Assembly (NCBI RefSeq): GCF_014856545.2
Contig: NZ_CP109811.1
Span: 3,218,001-3,282,000, forward strand
Reading direction: 5' to 3'
DNA from: Mesobacillus jeotgali
Lineage (GTDB): Bacteria > Bacillota > Bacilli > Bacillales > Cytobacillaceae
DNA: 64,000 bases
The translations under genes were made by a program, and so were the position numbers. The stretch's first letter is position 1; each line of letters opens with the position of its first letter. Shown here piece by piece: positions 18,165 through 27,129 of this stretch. A model generated the notes under the pieces. It was given only the letters and a program-made list of their open reading frames with translations. It did not search any database and was not told the DNA's origin.

Positions 18165-19877
18165 ATGCAGCATTGGTCTATTGGCAGAAAGTATGCAAGC
18201 GTTTTCGCATTCATAATGGTCATTTTTTTGGGCAGCTTCATCTATTTGACGACTGTTTTATCCAACCTTCAGAATGCGATCGATCTTGCCGAGGAAAAAA
18301 GTGATTATGCAATCATGATTAGTGAAATGGGGGCTACATTCCGCCAGAAGTATATCATTATCACAGACTACATAACTGAACCGAAACCGGAGCTTTTGAC
18401 ACTCTATAAAACAGAAAGTGATCAATTTAACAATTCAGCTGACAAGCTTAAAAACAACGTAAAAACAGAGGAAGCCCAAACTTTGTTCAATTCAATTGTC
18501 AAAACAGATAAGCATATGGATAAAATCTGGGAAGATGAGATTTTAAAAACTGTAGAAGATTTCAAGAAAAACGGCGAACAGGTTGATATTTTTACCCAGA
18601 TCAGTCTTGCCAACAAGGCTGAAACAATCCGCGATATGAACATTGATAAGCTGAATGCACTAAGGACAACGATTCTTGATGACCGGACAAGAATCATGAA
18701 GGAAACCCATTCATCAATCGCGTCGATGATTCGGAATACATTCATCATTATCATCATCGCGTTCATCATTTCCTCAGTGGCGATGTACTTTGTCTCACGC
18801 AATATCAGCAAAAACCTTAAAGATGTGGTTGCTTACTGCAAAAAACTCGCAGCCGGTGAGCTGAATGCTAAGGCATTGCAGGCCAAGAGCAAGGACGAGG
18901 TCGGCCAGATTATCTTGGCAATGAATCAATTATCCGGGAATCTTAAAGCCTCCATTTCAAGCATCCTTGCGTCATCTGACCAGGTAAATGAAATGTCAAG
19001 GAACCTGAAGCTAAATGCTGAAGCGACAACAGAAGCGAACAATGAAATCACGACATCAATCATGCAAGTTGCTTCTGCCTCTGATGAGCAGGTGAAGATT
19101 TCCGAACGCACGAACGAAGCAGTCGAAAGTGTCTCTTCACAATTGGTTGAAGTGACTGGTTCGCTTAAAGAGACGATCCATACGACAACAAGCACGAAGG
19201 AAAAAATCGAGCAAGGTAAGCTGTATGCTTTCAATGTCACCGAACAGATGGATGAAATCAATGGAAAGGTCACTGAATTAGCCAAAGTGATTCATTCCCT
19301 TAAAAATAATTCTCAGGAAATCCATCGAATCATTGAAATCATTACTGATATTTCAAATCAAACGAACTTACTGGCATTGAATGCCGCGATTGAAGCAGCA
19401 AGAGCTGGTGAGCATGGCAAAGGCTTCGGTGTCGTCGCTCAGGAAGTCCGCAAGCTCGCTGAGCAATCAGCTGGTGCTGCAGAGAGTATCCGAACCATCC
19501 TTGAGCAGACCGGAAAAGAGACGAACCTTGCAGTGAATGTTATGGATGAAAGTCAGACAACCGTACAAAAAGGCAATGAACTGGTCGAAAAAGTAGCCGA
19601 AATTTTCACCGATATCGCCCGATCGATCGAGGAAGTCAGCCTAAAAGGAAATACCGCAAGCAGTGCCGTCATGAATGCTAACGATAGGATGGAGTTCATG
19701 GCACATGCTGCAACCGAAGTAATCACCGCCTCTTCCAAGTCGGCACAATTCCTCGAACAGGTAGCTGCCACAACAGAAGAACAAAATGCCACAATGCAGG
19801 AGCTGTTGGAATCATCTAGCAAGCTGTCAAACATGGCTGAAGACCTGAGGAAATCATTCTCCAGCTTTAAACTGTAG
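18165..19877 (+). CDS. Methyl-accepting chemotaxis protein
   Basis: A 570-residue transmembrane receptor. TM1 lies at about residues 8-30. A roughly 150-residue, mostly helical extracellular domain (four-helix-bundle type) follows, then TM2 (TFIIIIIAFIISSVAMYF), a HAMP domain (to about residue 270) and the cytoplasmic coiled-coil with the invariant hairpin tip LLALNAAIEAARAGEHGKGF. The C-terminus (KSFSSFKL) lacks a CheR-docking pentapeptide. GGGGGA lies 7 nt before ATG 18165. An ATG at 18150 is possible, but its AAGGA would sit at the very 5' end of a sigma-D transcript. The ligand is unknown. Confidence 0.92.
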   Translation: MQHWSIGRKYASVFAFIMVIFLGSFIYLTTVLSNLQNAIDLAEEKSDYAIMISEMGATFRQKYIIITDYITEPKPELLTLYKTESDQFNNSADKLKNNVKTEEAQTLFNSIVKTDKHMDKIWEDEILKTVEDFKKNGEQVDIFTQISLANKAETIRDMNIDKLNALRTTILDDRTRIMKETHSSIASMIRNTFIIIIIAFIISSVAMYFVSRNISKNLKDVVAYCKKLAAGELNAKALQAKSKDEVGQIILAMNQLSGNLKASISSILASSDQVNEMSRNLKLNAEATTEANNEITTSIMQVASASDEQVKISERTNEAVESVSSQLVEVTGSLKETIHTTTSTKEKIEQGKLYAFNVTEQMDEINGKVTELAKVIHSLKNNSQEIHRIIEIITDISNQTNLLALNAAIEAARAGEHGKGFGVVAQEVRKLAEQSAGAAESIRTILEQTGKETNLAVNVMDESQTTVQKGNELVEKVAEIFTDIARSIEEVSLKGNTASSAVMNANDRMEFMAHAATEVITASSKSAQFLEQVAATTEEQNATMQELLESSSKLSNMAEDLRKSFSSFKL

Positions 19878-19886
19878 CTGCAAAAA

Positions 19887-19925
19887 AACAAGCTGACCAA
19901 TTTATCAATCGGTCAGCTTGTTTTT
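19887..19925 (+). terminator. Bidirectional terminator between chemoreceptor and CheW
   Basis: AACAAGCTGACC (19887-19898) pairs perfectly with GGTCAGCTTGTT (19911-19922). T runs flank the stem for both strands. Confidence 0.85.
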
Positions 19926-19948
19926 ATTCAAACGAACTAGGTAAAGCT

Positions 19949-20431
19949 TTAGTTATGTAATTCTTGTTTTTGGTTTTTCATATATTCCTTTATTTCTTTG
20001 ATACCTTCAAGTGATTGAATCAATGTTTCCGGGTCTATTAACATGATCATGCGTTTATCGAAATTGGCCACACCGGTAATGAACCTTGTCTTCTGATAAG
20101 CAACAAGGCCTGGCTGCTTAATGTTTTCCGCAGGAATTTCAAGAATTTCCTTTGCATCCCTCACCAGGGCCCCTACTGAAATTTCCGATGTTTCTATCAC
20201 GATCAGCCTGGTTTTGTCCTCAACTTGAATATCCCGATTATAAAGCACCTTTTCCAAGTCAATGACCGGAATCAAGTCTCCCCTTACTTTTGTTAAGCCT
20301 GTTACATAATCAGGCATATGCGGAATCGCTGTCATCCCTTCCATTTTTTCAATCGAAATGACATAAAGAATTGGAAAAGCATATTCTTCATTCCCTGCCT
20401 GGAATACAACCGTCTTATTGCTATCAGCCAT
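19949..20431 (-). CDS. CheW-domain chemotaxis coupling protein
   Basis: A 160-residue protein made of a single CheW domain, which joins chemoreceptors to the CheA kinase. It shows the family pattern FQAGNEEYAFPILYVISIEK at the start, MPDYVTGLTKVRGDLIPVIDL in the middle, and TGVANFDKRMIMLIDPETL near the end. No receiver domain follows, so it is not CheV. AAGGAG lies 9 nt before the ATG. It faces the chemoreceptor across a shared terminator, which suggests a small chemotaxis pair away from the main fla/che operon. Confidence 0.88.
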   Translation of the reverse strand: MADSNKTVVFQAGNEEYAFPILYVISIEKMEGMTAIPHMPDYVTGLTKVRGDLIPVIDLEKVLYNRDIQVEDKTRLIVIETSEISVGALVRDAKEILEIPAENIKQPGLVAYQKTRFITGVANFDKRMIMLIDPETLIQSLEGIKEIKEYMKNQKQELHN

Positions 20432-20572
20432 TGGAGTACACTCCTTTATTTTATATTCCTTCTATCACTCTAATTAATTCGGGGTGAATACTAGTGAAAC
20501 ATTCCAAGTATTATATCGGATTCTTTAGAGTCATCTTTAGGACAATTGAAGGGTTAGTGTATTTAAGTTTCA

Positions 20573-20728
20573 TGGACATTTTGACGGCCTGCTCTCTCCG
20601 AAATGTCTATTAAAACGTAGTTCTTGGACATTTTGACGGCTTGCTCCACCCCAAATGTCTATTAAAACAAGTTTCATGAACTTTAGACACCCTACTCTCT
20701 GAAATGTCTTCCAAAGTCATAATCCACA
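20573..20728. repeat. 52-bp tandem repeat array B (about three units)
   Basis: Units begin at 20573, 20625 and 20677, 52 bp apart. The first two carry GGACATTTTGACGGC and, 20 nt later, AAATGTCTATTAAAAC, giving a GACATTT/AAATGTC inverted repeat. The third is diverged. The array lies between the cheW start and the peptidase terminator. It shares a GGACAnTTTT core with arrays A, C and E, but otherwise its sequence is its own. Confidence 0.85.
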
Positions 20729-20772
20729 CAGATTCTTGAAGATGCGAAATATATTTCTGCCCCCATGAAAAA

Positions 20773-20799
20773 AAGGGCTCTCCCAGCAGGGAAGCCCTT
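20773..20799 (-). terminator. Terminator of the M20 peptidase gene
   Basis: AAGGGCT-TCCC pairs with GGG-AGCCCTT around AGCA. On the minus strand seven T follow. Confidence 0.85.
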
Positions 20800-20806
20800 C
20801 CTCGTA

Positions 20807-21928
20807 TTATTGTGCTGCTACTTCTTCAATCAATGCGATGACCATCTCGGCAAGCTTGTTGAGCTCTTCGATTGGCATTCTTTCATTCGTTGTGTGGATT
20901 TCTTCATATCCTACAGCAAGGTTGACGGTTGGTACGCCAAAGCCGGCAATGACGTTTGCATCGCTTCCGCCGCCGCTGTGCAGCAGTTCTGAGCTTCTGC
21001 CGATTTTGGCGGCTGCTTTTTTAGCAAGCTCAACGACAAGGTCACCTTCGCCAAATTTGAAGCCAGGGTACATGACCTGTACATCGACATCTGCCTTGCC
21101 GCCCATTTCCTGTGCAGCTGATTCAAATGCTTCCTTCATTTTTGCCACTTGCGCTTCCATTTTTTCAGGAATTAGAGAACGTGCTTCTGCAAGAATTTCT
21201 ACATGGTCGCAGACGATATTTGTCTGTGTACCGCCCTGGAAACGTCCGATATTCGCAGTAGTTTCCTCATCAATACGGCCAAGCGGCATTCTTGCGACTG
21301 CTTTTGCCGCAATTGTAATGGCTGATACACCTTTTTCTGGGGCAACACCAGCATGAGCTGTTTTACCATGGATGACAGCTGCTACTTTTGCCTGTGTAGG
21401 TGCTGCAACAATAATGTTCCCTACTTTGCCGTCACTGTCCAGCGCATATCCGTATTTCGCTTTTACCAGTGAAGAATCCAATGCCTTAGCACCAACCAGG
21501 CCTGATTCTTCCCCAACAGTAATGATGAACTGGATTGTACCATGCGGAATCGATTGTTCCTTTAAAACGCGCACTGTTTCAAGCATGACAGCCAGCCCAG
21601 TCTTATCATCAGCACCAAGGATCGTTGTTCCATCAGTTACGACATATCCATCTTTAATGGATGGCTTTACGCCATTTGCAGGAACGACAGTGTCCATGTG
21701 GGAAGTAAAGTAGATTGTATCTACTCCTTCTTTTGTACCTTGTAAAGTACAGATCAGGTTTCCGGCTCCGTGGCCAGTTTGCGCCGTCGTATCGTCCTCG
21801 AAAACCTCTACGCCGAGGTCCTCGAATTTTTTCTTTAGGACACGTGCAATTTCAGTTTCATACTTTGTTTCAGAGTCAATTTGGACAAGCTCTAAAAACT
21901 CATTCAATAAACGTTCGTGATTAATCAT
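20807..21928 (-). CDS. yqjE: M20-family peptidase (YqjE, tripeptidase T-like)
   Basis: A 373-residue zinc metallopeptidase. The metal ligands and catalytic residues are seen in SHMDTV (His and catalytic Asp), GADDKTG (bridging Asp), the general base in GEESGL, YALDSDGKVG, and a late His in HTTNERM. A lid or dimerisation domain lies between about residues 180 and 290 (HGKTAHAG). It probably acts in the cytosol on small peptides. GGAGG precedes the ATG by about 10 nt. The gene is at the same place in B. subtilis. Confidence 0.88.
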   Translation of the reverse strand: MINHERLLNEFLELVQIDSETKYETEIARVLKKKFEDLGVEVFEDDTTAQTGHGAGNLICTLQGTKEGVDTIYFTSHMDTVVPANGVKPSIKDGYVVTDGTTILGADDKTGLAVMLETVRVLKEQSIPHGTIQFIITVGEESGLVGAKALDSSLVKAKYGYALDSDGKVGNIIVAAPTQAKVAAVIHGKTAHAGVAPEKGVSAITIAAKAVARMPLGRIDEETTANIGRFQGGTQTNIVCDHVEILAEARSLIPEKMEAQVAKMKEAFESAAQEMGGKADVDVQVMYPGFKFGEGDLVVELAKKAAAKIGRSSELLHSGGGSDANVIAGFGVPTVNLAVGYEEIHTTNERMPIEELNKLAEMVIALIEEVAAQ

Positions 21929-22002
21929 CCTAGCCGACCTCCAATTATGTATATACTACTAGAGTATAACGCTAATTGAATCTCAACACCAAACACAAAA
22001 TC

Positions 22003-23553
22003 CTACAGCGGGATATTGCCGTGCTTCTTGCCTGGTCTGTCTTCCTTTTTCGTGCGGAGCATTTCCAGTGACTGAATTAGTTTGATTCGTGTTTCTCGCG
22101 GATCGATGACATCATCGACCATTCCCTGGCTTGCCGCGACATATGGATTCGCAAATTTTTCACGATACTCATCGATTTTCTGCTGCCTTGTCTGTTCAGG
22201 ATTATCGCTGTTCTGGATTTCCTTCGCAAAAATTATATTCGCAGCTCCCTGTGGTCCCATGACGGCAATTTCAGCATTCGGCCATGCAAATACCAAATCC
22301 GCCCCAATGGATTTACTGTTCAGGGCCACATATGCGCCACCGTAAGCTTTTCGCAAAATCACGGTGAGCTTAGGAACGGTTGCTTCTGAATAAGCATAAA
22401 GAATCTTTGCGCCATGGCGGATGATGCCGCCGTGCTCCTGCTTGATCCCTGGGAAGAATCCTGTGACATCTTCAAAAGTGATGATTGGAATATTGAAAGA
22501 ATCACAGAATCTGATGAAACGGGATGCTTTATCAGAAGAGTCGATATCAAGCCCGCCTGCCATCACCTTCGGCTGGTTGCAGACAAGACCGACGACCTCC
22601 CCTTTAATTCTTGCCAGACCAATGACAATATTTTTCGCAAAGTCCTTCTGTATTTCCAGGAATGAGTCGGCATCGACTACCTGCTCAATCACTTTACGCA
22701 CGTCATATGGCCTTATTGCATCGAATGGAATGGCATCCGTTAAATCTGGCCTGTAGTCATCTTCTGCATCCGCCTCTAACCTCGGCGGCTTCTCTTCATA
22801 GCTTTGCGGCAGATAGCTTAAAAGAAGTCTGACCTGCTCTAGTGTTTCTTCTTCAGACTGGCCATGGAAATGAGCATTGCCGCTGATCGTGTTATGTACA
22901 ATCGCACCGCCAAGGTCCTCTGCAGAGATTTTCTCACCTGTCACCGTTTCAATTACTTTAGGGCCGGTGATGAACATCTGGCTCGTTTTTTCGACCATGA
23001 AAACAAAATCCGTAATAGCTGGAGAGTAAACTGCCCCGCCGGCACACGGACCCATGATTACGGAAATTTGCGGGATTACCCCGGAATAAATGGAGTTGCG
23101 GTAAAAAATATGCCCATATCCATCGAGTGATACGACACCCTCCTGGATTCTCGCTCCGCCGGAATCGTTCAAACCAACGAATGGAGCACCGTTTTTAGCT
23201 GCCAGATCCATTACATTGGCGATTTTCTTTGCATGCATTTCCCCCAAAGCTCCGCCAAACACGGTGAAATCCTGTGAAAACAAGTAAATCGGCCTGCCAT
23301 TCACCTTACCGTAACCGGTTACAACGCCATCCCCAGGTCCTTTCTGGTTCTCAAGTCCAAAGTCCGTGCTGCGGTGCTGGATGAATGGGTTCAGCTCCAC
23401 AAAGCTGCCTGGATCAACTAATAGATCGATTCGTTCTCGAGCAGTCAGCTTCCCTTTTTCATGCTGCTTTTCGATTCTTTCGTCACCACCGCCCAGTTCA
23501 ATTTCCCTGCGTTTATCGTATAGTTCATTGATTTTTTCATAGATGTCTGGCAT
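22003..23553 (-). CDS. mmdA: Acyl-CoA (propionyl/methylmalonyl-CoA) carboxyltransferase subunit
   Basis: A 516-residue carboxyltransferase with the N- and C-terminal crotonase-like halves typical of propionyl-CoA carboxylase beta subunits. GGARIQEGV and MGPCAGGAVYSPA form the first oxyanion region; RKAYGGAYVALNSKSIGAD forms the second. It should transfer CO2 from a biotin carrier to propionyl-CoA. No dedicated biotin or biotin carboxylase gene stands beside it, so a partner must be encoded elsewhere, or AccB/AccC may be shared (inference). It starts 2 nt after the mce stop behind GGGGAGG, so the two are coexpressed for the propionyl-CoA to succinyl-CoA route. Confidence 0.9.
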   Translation of the reverse strand: MPDIYEKINELYDKRREIELGGGDERIEKQHEKGKLTARERIDLLVDPGSFVELNPFIQHRSTDFGLENQKGPGDGVVTGYGKVNGRPIYLFSQDFTVFGGALGEMHAKKIANVMDLAAKNGAPFVGLNDSGGARIQEGVVSLDGYGHIFYRNSIYSGVIPQISVIMGPCAGGAVYSPAITDFVFMVEKTSQMFITGPKVIETVTGEKISAEDLGGAIVHNTISGNAHFHGQSEEETLEQVRLLLSYLPQSYEEKPPRLEADAEDDYRPDLTDAIPFDAIRPYDVRKVIEQVVDADSFLEIQKDFAKNIVIGLARIKGEVVGLVCNQPKVMAGGLDIDSSDKASRFIRFCDSFNIPIITFEDVTGFFPGIKQEHGGIIRHGAKILYAYSEATVPKLTVILRKAYGGAYVALNSKSIGADLVFAWPNAEIAVMGPQGAANIIFAKEIQNSDNPEQTRQQKIDEYREKFANPYVAASQGMVDDVIDPRETRIKLIQSLEMLRTKKEDRPGKKHGNIPL

Positions 23554-23555
23554 TT

Positions 23556-23969
23556 CTATTCAGCCTCCCCGTTTTTCTCGCAAAGTTCGTATAGAACGCT
23601 TCCTGTCGATTTTGGATGCATGAAAGCGACCATTGCTCCCCCTGCACCTTTCTTAGGAACATCCTGAATCATTCTGATTCCATTTTCCTTCATATCATTG
23701 ATTCTTTCCTGGATCGAATCCACACCCAGGGCAACATGGTGGATGCCTTCCCCACGTTTTTCGATAAAGCCTGCAATGGCGCTTTCCTCAGATAAAGGTT
23801 CAAGGAGCTCAAGCTTCGTTTCTCCCGCTTTCAGGAAAGCCACTTTGACCTTCTCACTGTCTACTTCCTCGATTCCCAATAATGGCAGCTTCAGCACATC
23901 TGTATAAAATGGGAGGGCATGCTCAATAGATTTGACAGCAATGCCGATATGGTCGACCTTTTTAATCAT
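23556..23969 (-). CDS. mce: Methylmalonyl-CoA epimerase
   Basis: A 137-residue vicinal-oxygen-chelate protein that converts (2S)- to (2R)-methylmalonyl-CoA. The metal ligands are the His in VDHIGIAV, a Glu in KLELLEPL, the His in GIHHVAL and the Glu in VLYELCEK. This is a complete single VOC unit of the expected length. GGAGGGG lies just before the ATG. It stands between the carboxylase (mmdA) and the mutase (mutAB) in pathway order, though mutAB lies 7 kb away. Confidence 0.93.
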   Translation of the reverse strand: MIKKVDHIGIAVKSIEHALPFYTDVLKLPLLGIEEVDSEKVKVAFLKAGETKLELLEPLSEESAIAGFIEKRGEGIHHVALGVDSIQERINDMKENGIRMIQDVPKKGAGGAMVAFMHPKSTGSVLYELCEKNGEAE

Positions 23970-24015
23970 GTAATCCCCTCCAAATATTATTTAAATATAT
24001 TTAACTGTTTTAATA

Positions 24016-24022
24016 TTCGACA
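24016..24022 (-). promoter_or_regulatory. Possible Spo0A box upstream of mce-mmdA
   Basis: TTCGACA on the plus strand is a perfect TGTCGAA on the minus strand, about 47 bp before the mce start. A 7-bp match can arise by chance in AT-rich DNA. Confidence 0.3.
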
Positions 24023-24080
24023 AAAATGTCACAATTCCTTCTTATTTAAATAGAGAGTAGGGTAGTTTAGGAAATTAGGA

Positions 24081-24110
24081 TTGACAGTCACTTTATTTTT
24101 AAAATAACAT
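24081..24110 (+). promoter_or_regulatory. Sigma-A promoter of prli42
   Basis: A perfect TTGACA (24081-24086) is followed after 18 nt by TAACAT (24105-24110). Confidence 0.5.
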
Positions 24111-24224
24111 AAATTTTATTTAAGGTTGGTATAAATGCATCTCTTAAAAGGGTTGTTGAATTCATCAGATGATTGTAAAATAGTAGTGATAGACAGCGTA
24201 AGCTTTGGAAGGGGGATTTATTTT

Positions 24225-24320
24225 ATGCGTAAGCCAAATATCAGGAAGGTCGTAGTATACATCATGCTTTTTACTATGCTTGCTTCAACCCTTCTTATGG
24301 GATTATCAACATTCCTATAA
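24225..24320 (+). CDS. prli42: Stressosome-anchoring membrane miniprotein Prli42
   Basis: A 31-residue protein: a basic N-terminus (MRKPNIRKVV) and one transmembrane helix rich in Met and Leu, ending GLSTFL. Size, charge pattern and sequence fit Prli42, first found in Listeria, where it holds the RsbR stressosome at the membrane and is needed for sigma-B activation by oxidative stress. AAGGGGG lies about 9 nt before ATG 24225. Longer in-frame starts from 24135 lack a site. It has its own promoter and terminator. Confidence 0.85.
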   Translation: MRKPNIRKVVVYIMLFTMLASTLLMGLSTFL

Positions 24321-24336
24321 TAACTATAAATAAATC

Positions 24337-24364
24337 AAAGGGCTGTCATCTGACAGCCCTTTTT
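24337..24364 (+). terminator. Bidirectional terminator after prli42
   Basis: AAAGGGCTGTCA (24337-24348) pairs with TGACAGCCCT (24351-24360), then TTTT. It touches the stop codon of the convergent transpeptidase gene. Confidence 0.85.
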
Positions 24365-24878
24365 ATTCGTTGATTGCTCCATATTCTTTACCTAATTCTA
24401 TAAAATCTTTAGAAGTAGAAGTAATTAGTATCTTTGTTCCTAATGGTATGTAATCGTACAATGATTCGACTGCCTCATTTTGAAGTCGGATGCAGCCCTG
24501 GGATATTTTCTTCCCGATGCTCGAGGGGTCATTTGTTCCATGGATTCCGTATGTTCGGCCATCCGTATCATCTGCATCGAACCCGATCCATCTGCTGCCA
24601 AGAGGATTGTTGGGATCACCGCCAGGAATATCCTTTTTACGGTAATAAGGATCGGGAGCTTTGACAGTGACGGTAAATAAACCTTCAGGTGTCAGTTCTT
24701 CTGATTTACCAGTTGCTGCGCTGACCACCGTCTGGACTCTGTTCTCATTGATCAGTGCGACTTCATTCGTCTTTTTATTCACAATCACAAATGGATCTCC
24801 AGGCAGCGGATTTGTTCCAAGCGGCCAAATAGGTGAAAATATGAACGCTGCTAGAAGTACAGAAATAAACACTGGCAT
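24363..24878 (-). CDS. Secreted L,D-transpeptidase (YkuD domain)
   Basis: A 171-residue protein with an N-terminal hydrophobic signal or anchor (VFISVLLAAFIFSPIWPLG) and a YkuD catalytic domain. The active site is YGIHGTN followed by SIGKKISQGCIRLQN, with the nucleophilic Cys and conserved His and Arg. It should make or edit 3-3 cross-links in peptidoglycan outside the membrane, possibly of spores. There is no LysM domain, unlike B. subtilis YkuD; the size is nearer to B. subtilis YqjB, which lies at this place. GGAGG precedes the ATG. Confidence 0.9.
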   Translation of the reverse strand: MPVFISVLLAAFIFSPIWPLGTNPLPGDPFVIVNKKTNEVALINENRVQTVVSAATGKSEELTPEGLFTVTVKAPDPYYRKKDIPGGDPNNPLGSRWIGFDADDTDGRTYGIHGTNDPSSIGKKISQGCIRLQNEAVESLYDYIPLGTKILITSTSKDFIELGKEYGAINE

Positions 24879-24904
24879 GTTAATACCTCCATGGTCTATT
24901 TCCG

Positions 24905-25893
24905 TTAGTTTGTCACGGCTGCTTCTTTTTTATCCTCACTTGTCTTAAGTCCTTTGAATGACCGTTTCAACAAAAGGAATTGTTCCATTTCATTAACAAA
25001 ATGAAGAAGTGCGGCCCGCGCTTCAAACTCTTCCCTTGTTTTAGGAAGCTCCATATTCTCAAACTCCGCTTTCATCCTCATTAATTTTTCCAGGTAAATA
25101 AGAACTGTATTACCAGGGTGAATCCCTCTCGATAGCGACTCGACAAACTCAGCAACAATATTAGCCTGTTCAACATGCTGCGGAATAGAAGTGATGGAAG
25201 GAAGAACTCTTTCAATGATTTCGAATTGCTTTTCCCTGATTTTAAAATATTGATAATATAAATTTTCATCTCTTAAAAAATGATTTTCTACGTCCTGGAT
25301 GGCAAGTGCCTTTGCCTTTTCGATCAGCGTCGCAGTCTCAGTCAGCTCCCGGCCATCCCAGCTTGAATCCTGGTTTTTAAGATATTGGGTGATTTCACGG
25401 AAAATCTTCTTAAAATTTGCTTCTATTCCTATTTGGTATTCCTCGAGCTTATTATCAACACTCGGCATATACAAATTCATGACCAATGCCACACCTATTC
25501 CAATCGTAATAATTCCTAGCTCGTTTAACAATAGTTGTCCAGTAAACTTTTCCGCAGAGTAAATATGCATGATGATGACACTGCTTGTGACTACGCCTTC
25601 CTTTGCTTTAAACATAACCACGGTCGGGATGAAAAACAGCAGTAACAACCCGATGACAATCGATGGTAAGCAATTCCCTCAAAAAACACCGCTGAGAATG
25701 CCATCGCAATAATACAGGCCAGGAACCGATGCCATGAAGCCTGGAGTGAACGCTTCTTTGTCACCTGTATACAAAGAATCGTCAGGATCCCCGCAGACAC
25801 ATAATTCTCCAAGCCAAGGTACTGGGCAATGATGATGGAAATCGCTGTACCCAGCGCTGTTTTTAAAGTCCGATAACCAATTCTGAATTTCAC
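24905..25893 (-). pseudogene. yqjA: YqjA-like membrane protein (aromatic acid exporter family), frameshifted
   Basis: The family has an N-terminal bundle of about four membrane helices and a long helical cytoplasmic C-terminal domain. The 5' part (25893 to about 25665) begins MKFRIGYRTLKTALGTAI. Near 25661-25663 one C appears to be missing (CATCGATT where CATCCGATT would continue as HPIVIGLLLLFF). The rest continues in the next frame to 24905. With the base restored the protein has about 329 residues with no other fault, like B. subtilis YqjA. It may export aromatic or other organic acids; function is not proven. The defect could be a sequencing error. Confidence 0.8.
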
Positions 25894-25997
25894 AATGTAT
25901 TCTCCTATCAGAAAAACTTAAACGTTTATAATTTGCAACCTAACTGTTCCCTCATCCAATATCAATATTGAATGCTCCTTTAACCGGAATCAATCGC

Positions 25998-26310
25998 GTT
26001 TCCTATTACCGAAAATCAATCCAAAAATGAAAAACAGGCAATGCAGCACGTTTCCTTTTACCGAAAATCAATCCAAAATTGAAAAACGGGCAATGCAGCA
26101 CGTTTCCTTTTACCGTAAATCAGTCCACAATCTAAAAACGGGTAATGCAGCGCGTTTCCTTTTACCGAAAATCAGTCCAAAATTGAAAAACGGGCAATGC
26201 AGCGCGTTTCCTTTTACCGTAAATCAGTCCAAAATTGAAAAACGGGCAATGCAGCGCGTTTCTTTGAACGAAAACCTTTCCACAATGAAAATTGGGAAAT
26301 GCAGCACATA
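25998..26310. repeat. 52-bp tandem repeat array D (six units)
   Basis: Units beginning GTTTCC(TTTTACCG) start at 25998, 26050, 26102, 26154, 26206 and 26258, exactly 52 bp apart. Each contains AATCAATCCAAAATTGAAAA and GGGCAATGCAGC. The sequence is unrelated to arrays A, B, C and E, yet the period is the same. The only inverted repeat seen is TCAAT/ATTGA. It lies between artR (beyond its likely terminator) and yqjA. Confidence 0.95.
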
Positions 26311-26331
26311 TGTATTAATAAAAAATGAAAA

Positions 26332-26358
26332 GATGACCACATCAAAGATATGATCATC
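26332..26358 (-). terminator. Likely terminator of the art operon
   Basis: GATGACCA (26332-26339) pairs with TGATCATC (26351-26358), allowing one G-U. On the minus strand TTTTCATTTTTT follows. Confidence 0.5.
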
Positions 26359-26406
26359 CATTAGTTTATCAGATTCGTCATCCATTATAAAAGCAAGGCT
26401 AGTGTC

Positions 26407-27129
26407 TTACAGCATTTTTTCAAGAAACTCTTTTGCCCTGCTGCTCTTCGGGCTGCTGAAGAATTCTGCTGGCGGGGCATCTTCGACTAATACTCCGCCA
26501 TCGAGGAAAAGTACTCGATCGGCGACTTCACGGGCAAAGCCCATTTCATGGGTCACAATCGCCATCGTCATTCCGGTATGGGCCAGTGACTTCATAACCT
26601 CAAGCACCTCTTTGACCATTTCCGGATCCAATGCAGAAGTTGGTTCATCAAACAGCATGACTTCAGGGTTCATTCCAAGGGCCCTGGCAATTGCTACCCG
26701 CTGCTTCTGGCCTCCAGACAGCCTGTTCGGATATTCATTTGCCTTTTCAGAGAGTCCTACTTTTTTAAGAAGCTCCAGTCCATGTTTATCAGCTTCAGCC
26801 TTCCCCGTCCCTCTAACCTTTATCGGTGCATAGGTAATGTTTTGCAGCACGGTCATATGCGGGAAAAGGTGAAAGTGCTGGAACACCATTCCTACATTTT
26901 CACGGACTTTCATAATGTTCGTTTTCTTGTCGGTAATATCATCTGAGCCAATCATGATCTGGCCGCTTGTCGGCTGTTCAAGTAAATTAAGGCAACGGAG
27001 GAAAGTCGATTTCCCTGAGCCTGATGGCCCGATGATGGCAACAACTTCACCATTTTCGATTGTGGTTGATATTCCTTTTAAAACTTCCAGCTTGCCAAAT
27101 GATTTATGAAGGTTTTGTACTTTAATCAC
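26407..27129 (-). CDS. artR: Polar amino acid ABC transporter, ATP-binding protein
   Basis: A 240-residue ATPase. Walker A is GPSGSGKST, the signature is [15 protein letters not shown], Walker B is [12 protein letters not shown] and the switch His is in VTHEMG. It drives uptake by the ArtQ permease with ArtP as binding protein. It overlaps artQ by 8 nt and is the last gene of the operon. Equivalent to B. subtilis YqiZ, part of the arginine importer; glutamine or histidine systems look similar, so the substrate rests on gene order. Confidence 0.9.
   Translation of the reverse strand: MIKVQNLHKSFGKLEVLKGISTTIENGEVVAIIGPSGSGKSTFLRCLNLLEQPTSGQIMIGSDDITDKKTNIMKVRENVGMVFQHFHLFPHMTVLQNITYAPIKVRGTGKAEADKHGLELLKKVGLSEKANEYPNRLSGGQKQRVAIARALGMNPEVMLFDEPTSALDPEMVKEVLEVMKSLAHTGMTMAIVTHEMGFAREVADRVLFLDGGVLVEDAPPAEFFSSPKSSRAKEFLEKML

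Noticed and set aside
24135..24320. A 61-residue protein ending as Prli42
   Set aside because: The extra N-terminal part overlaps the promoter region and lacks a ribosome site; the 31-residue form has a good site and the family's usual length.
26027..26353. A 108-residue repeat protein across array D
   Set aside because: The period is not a multiple of three, there is no good ribosome site, and no recognisable domain appears. The open frame is more likely a by-product of the repeat.
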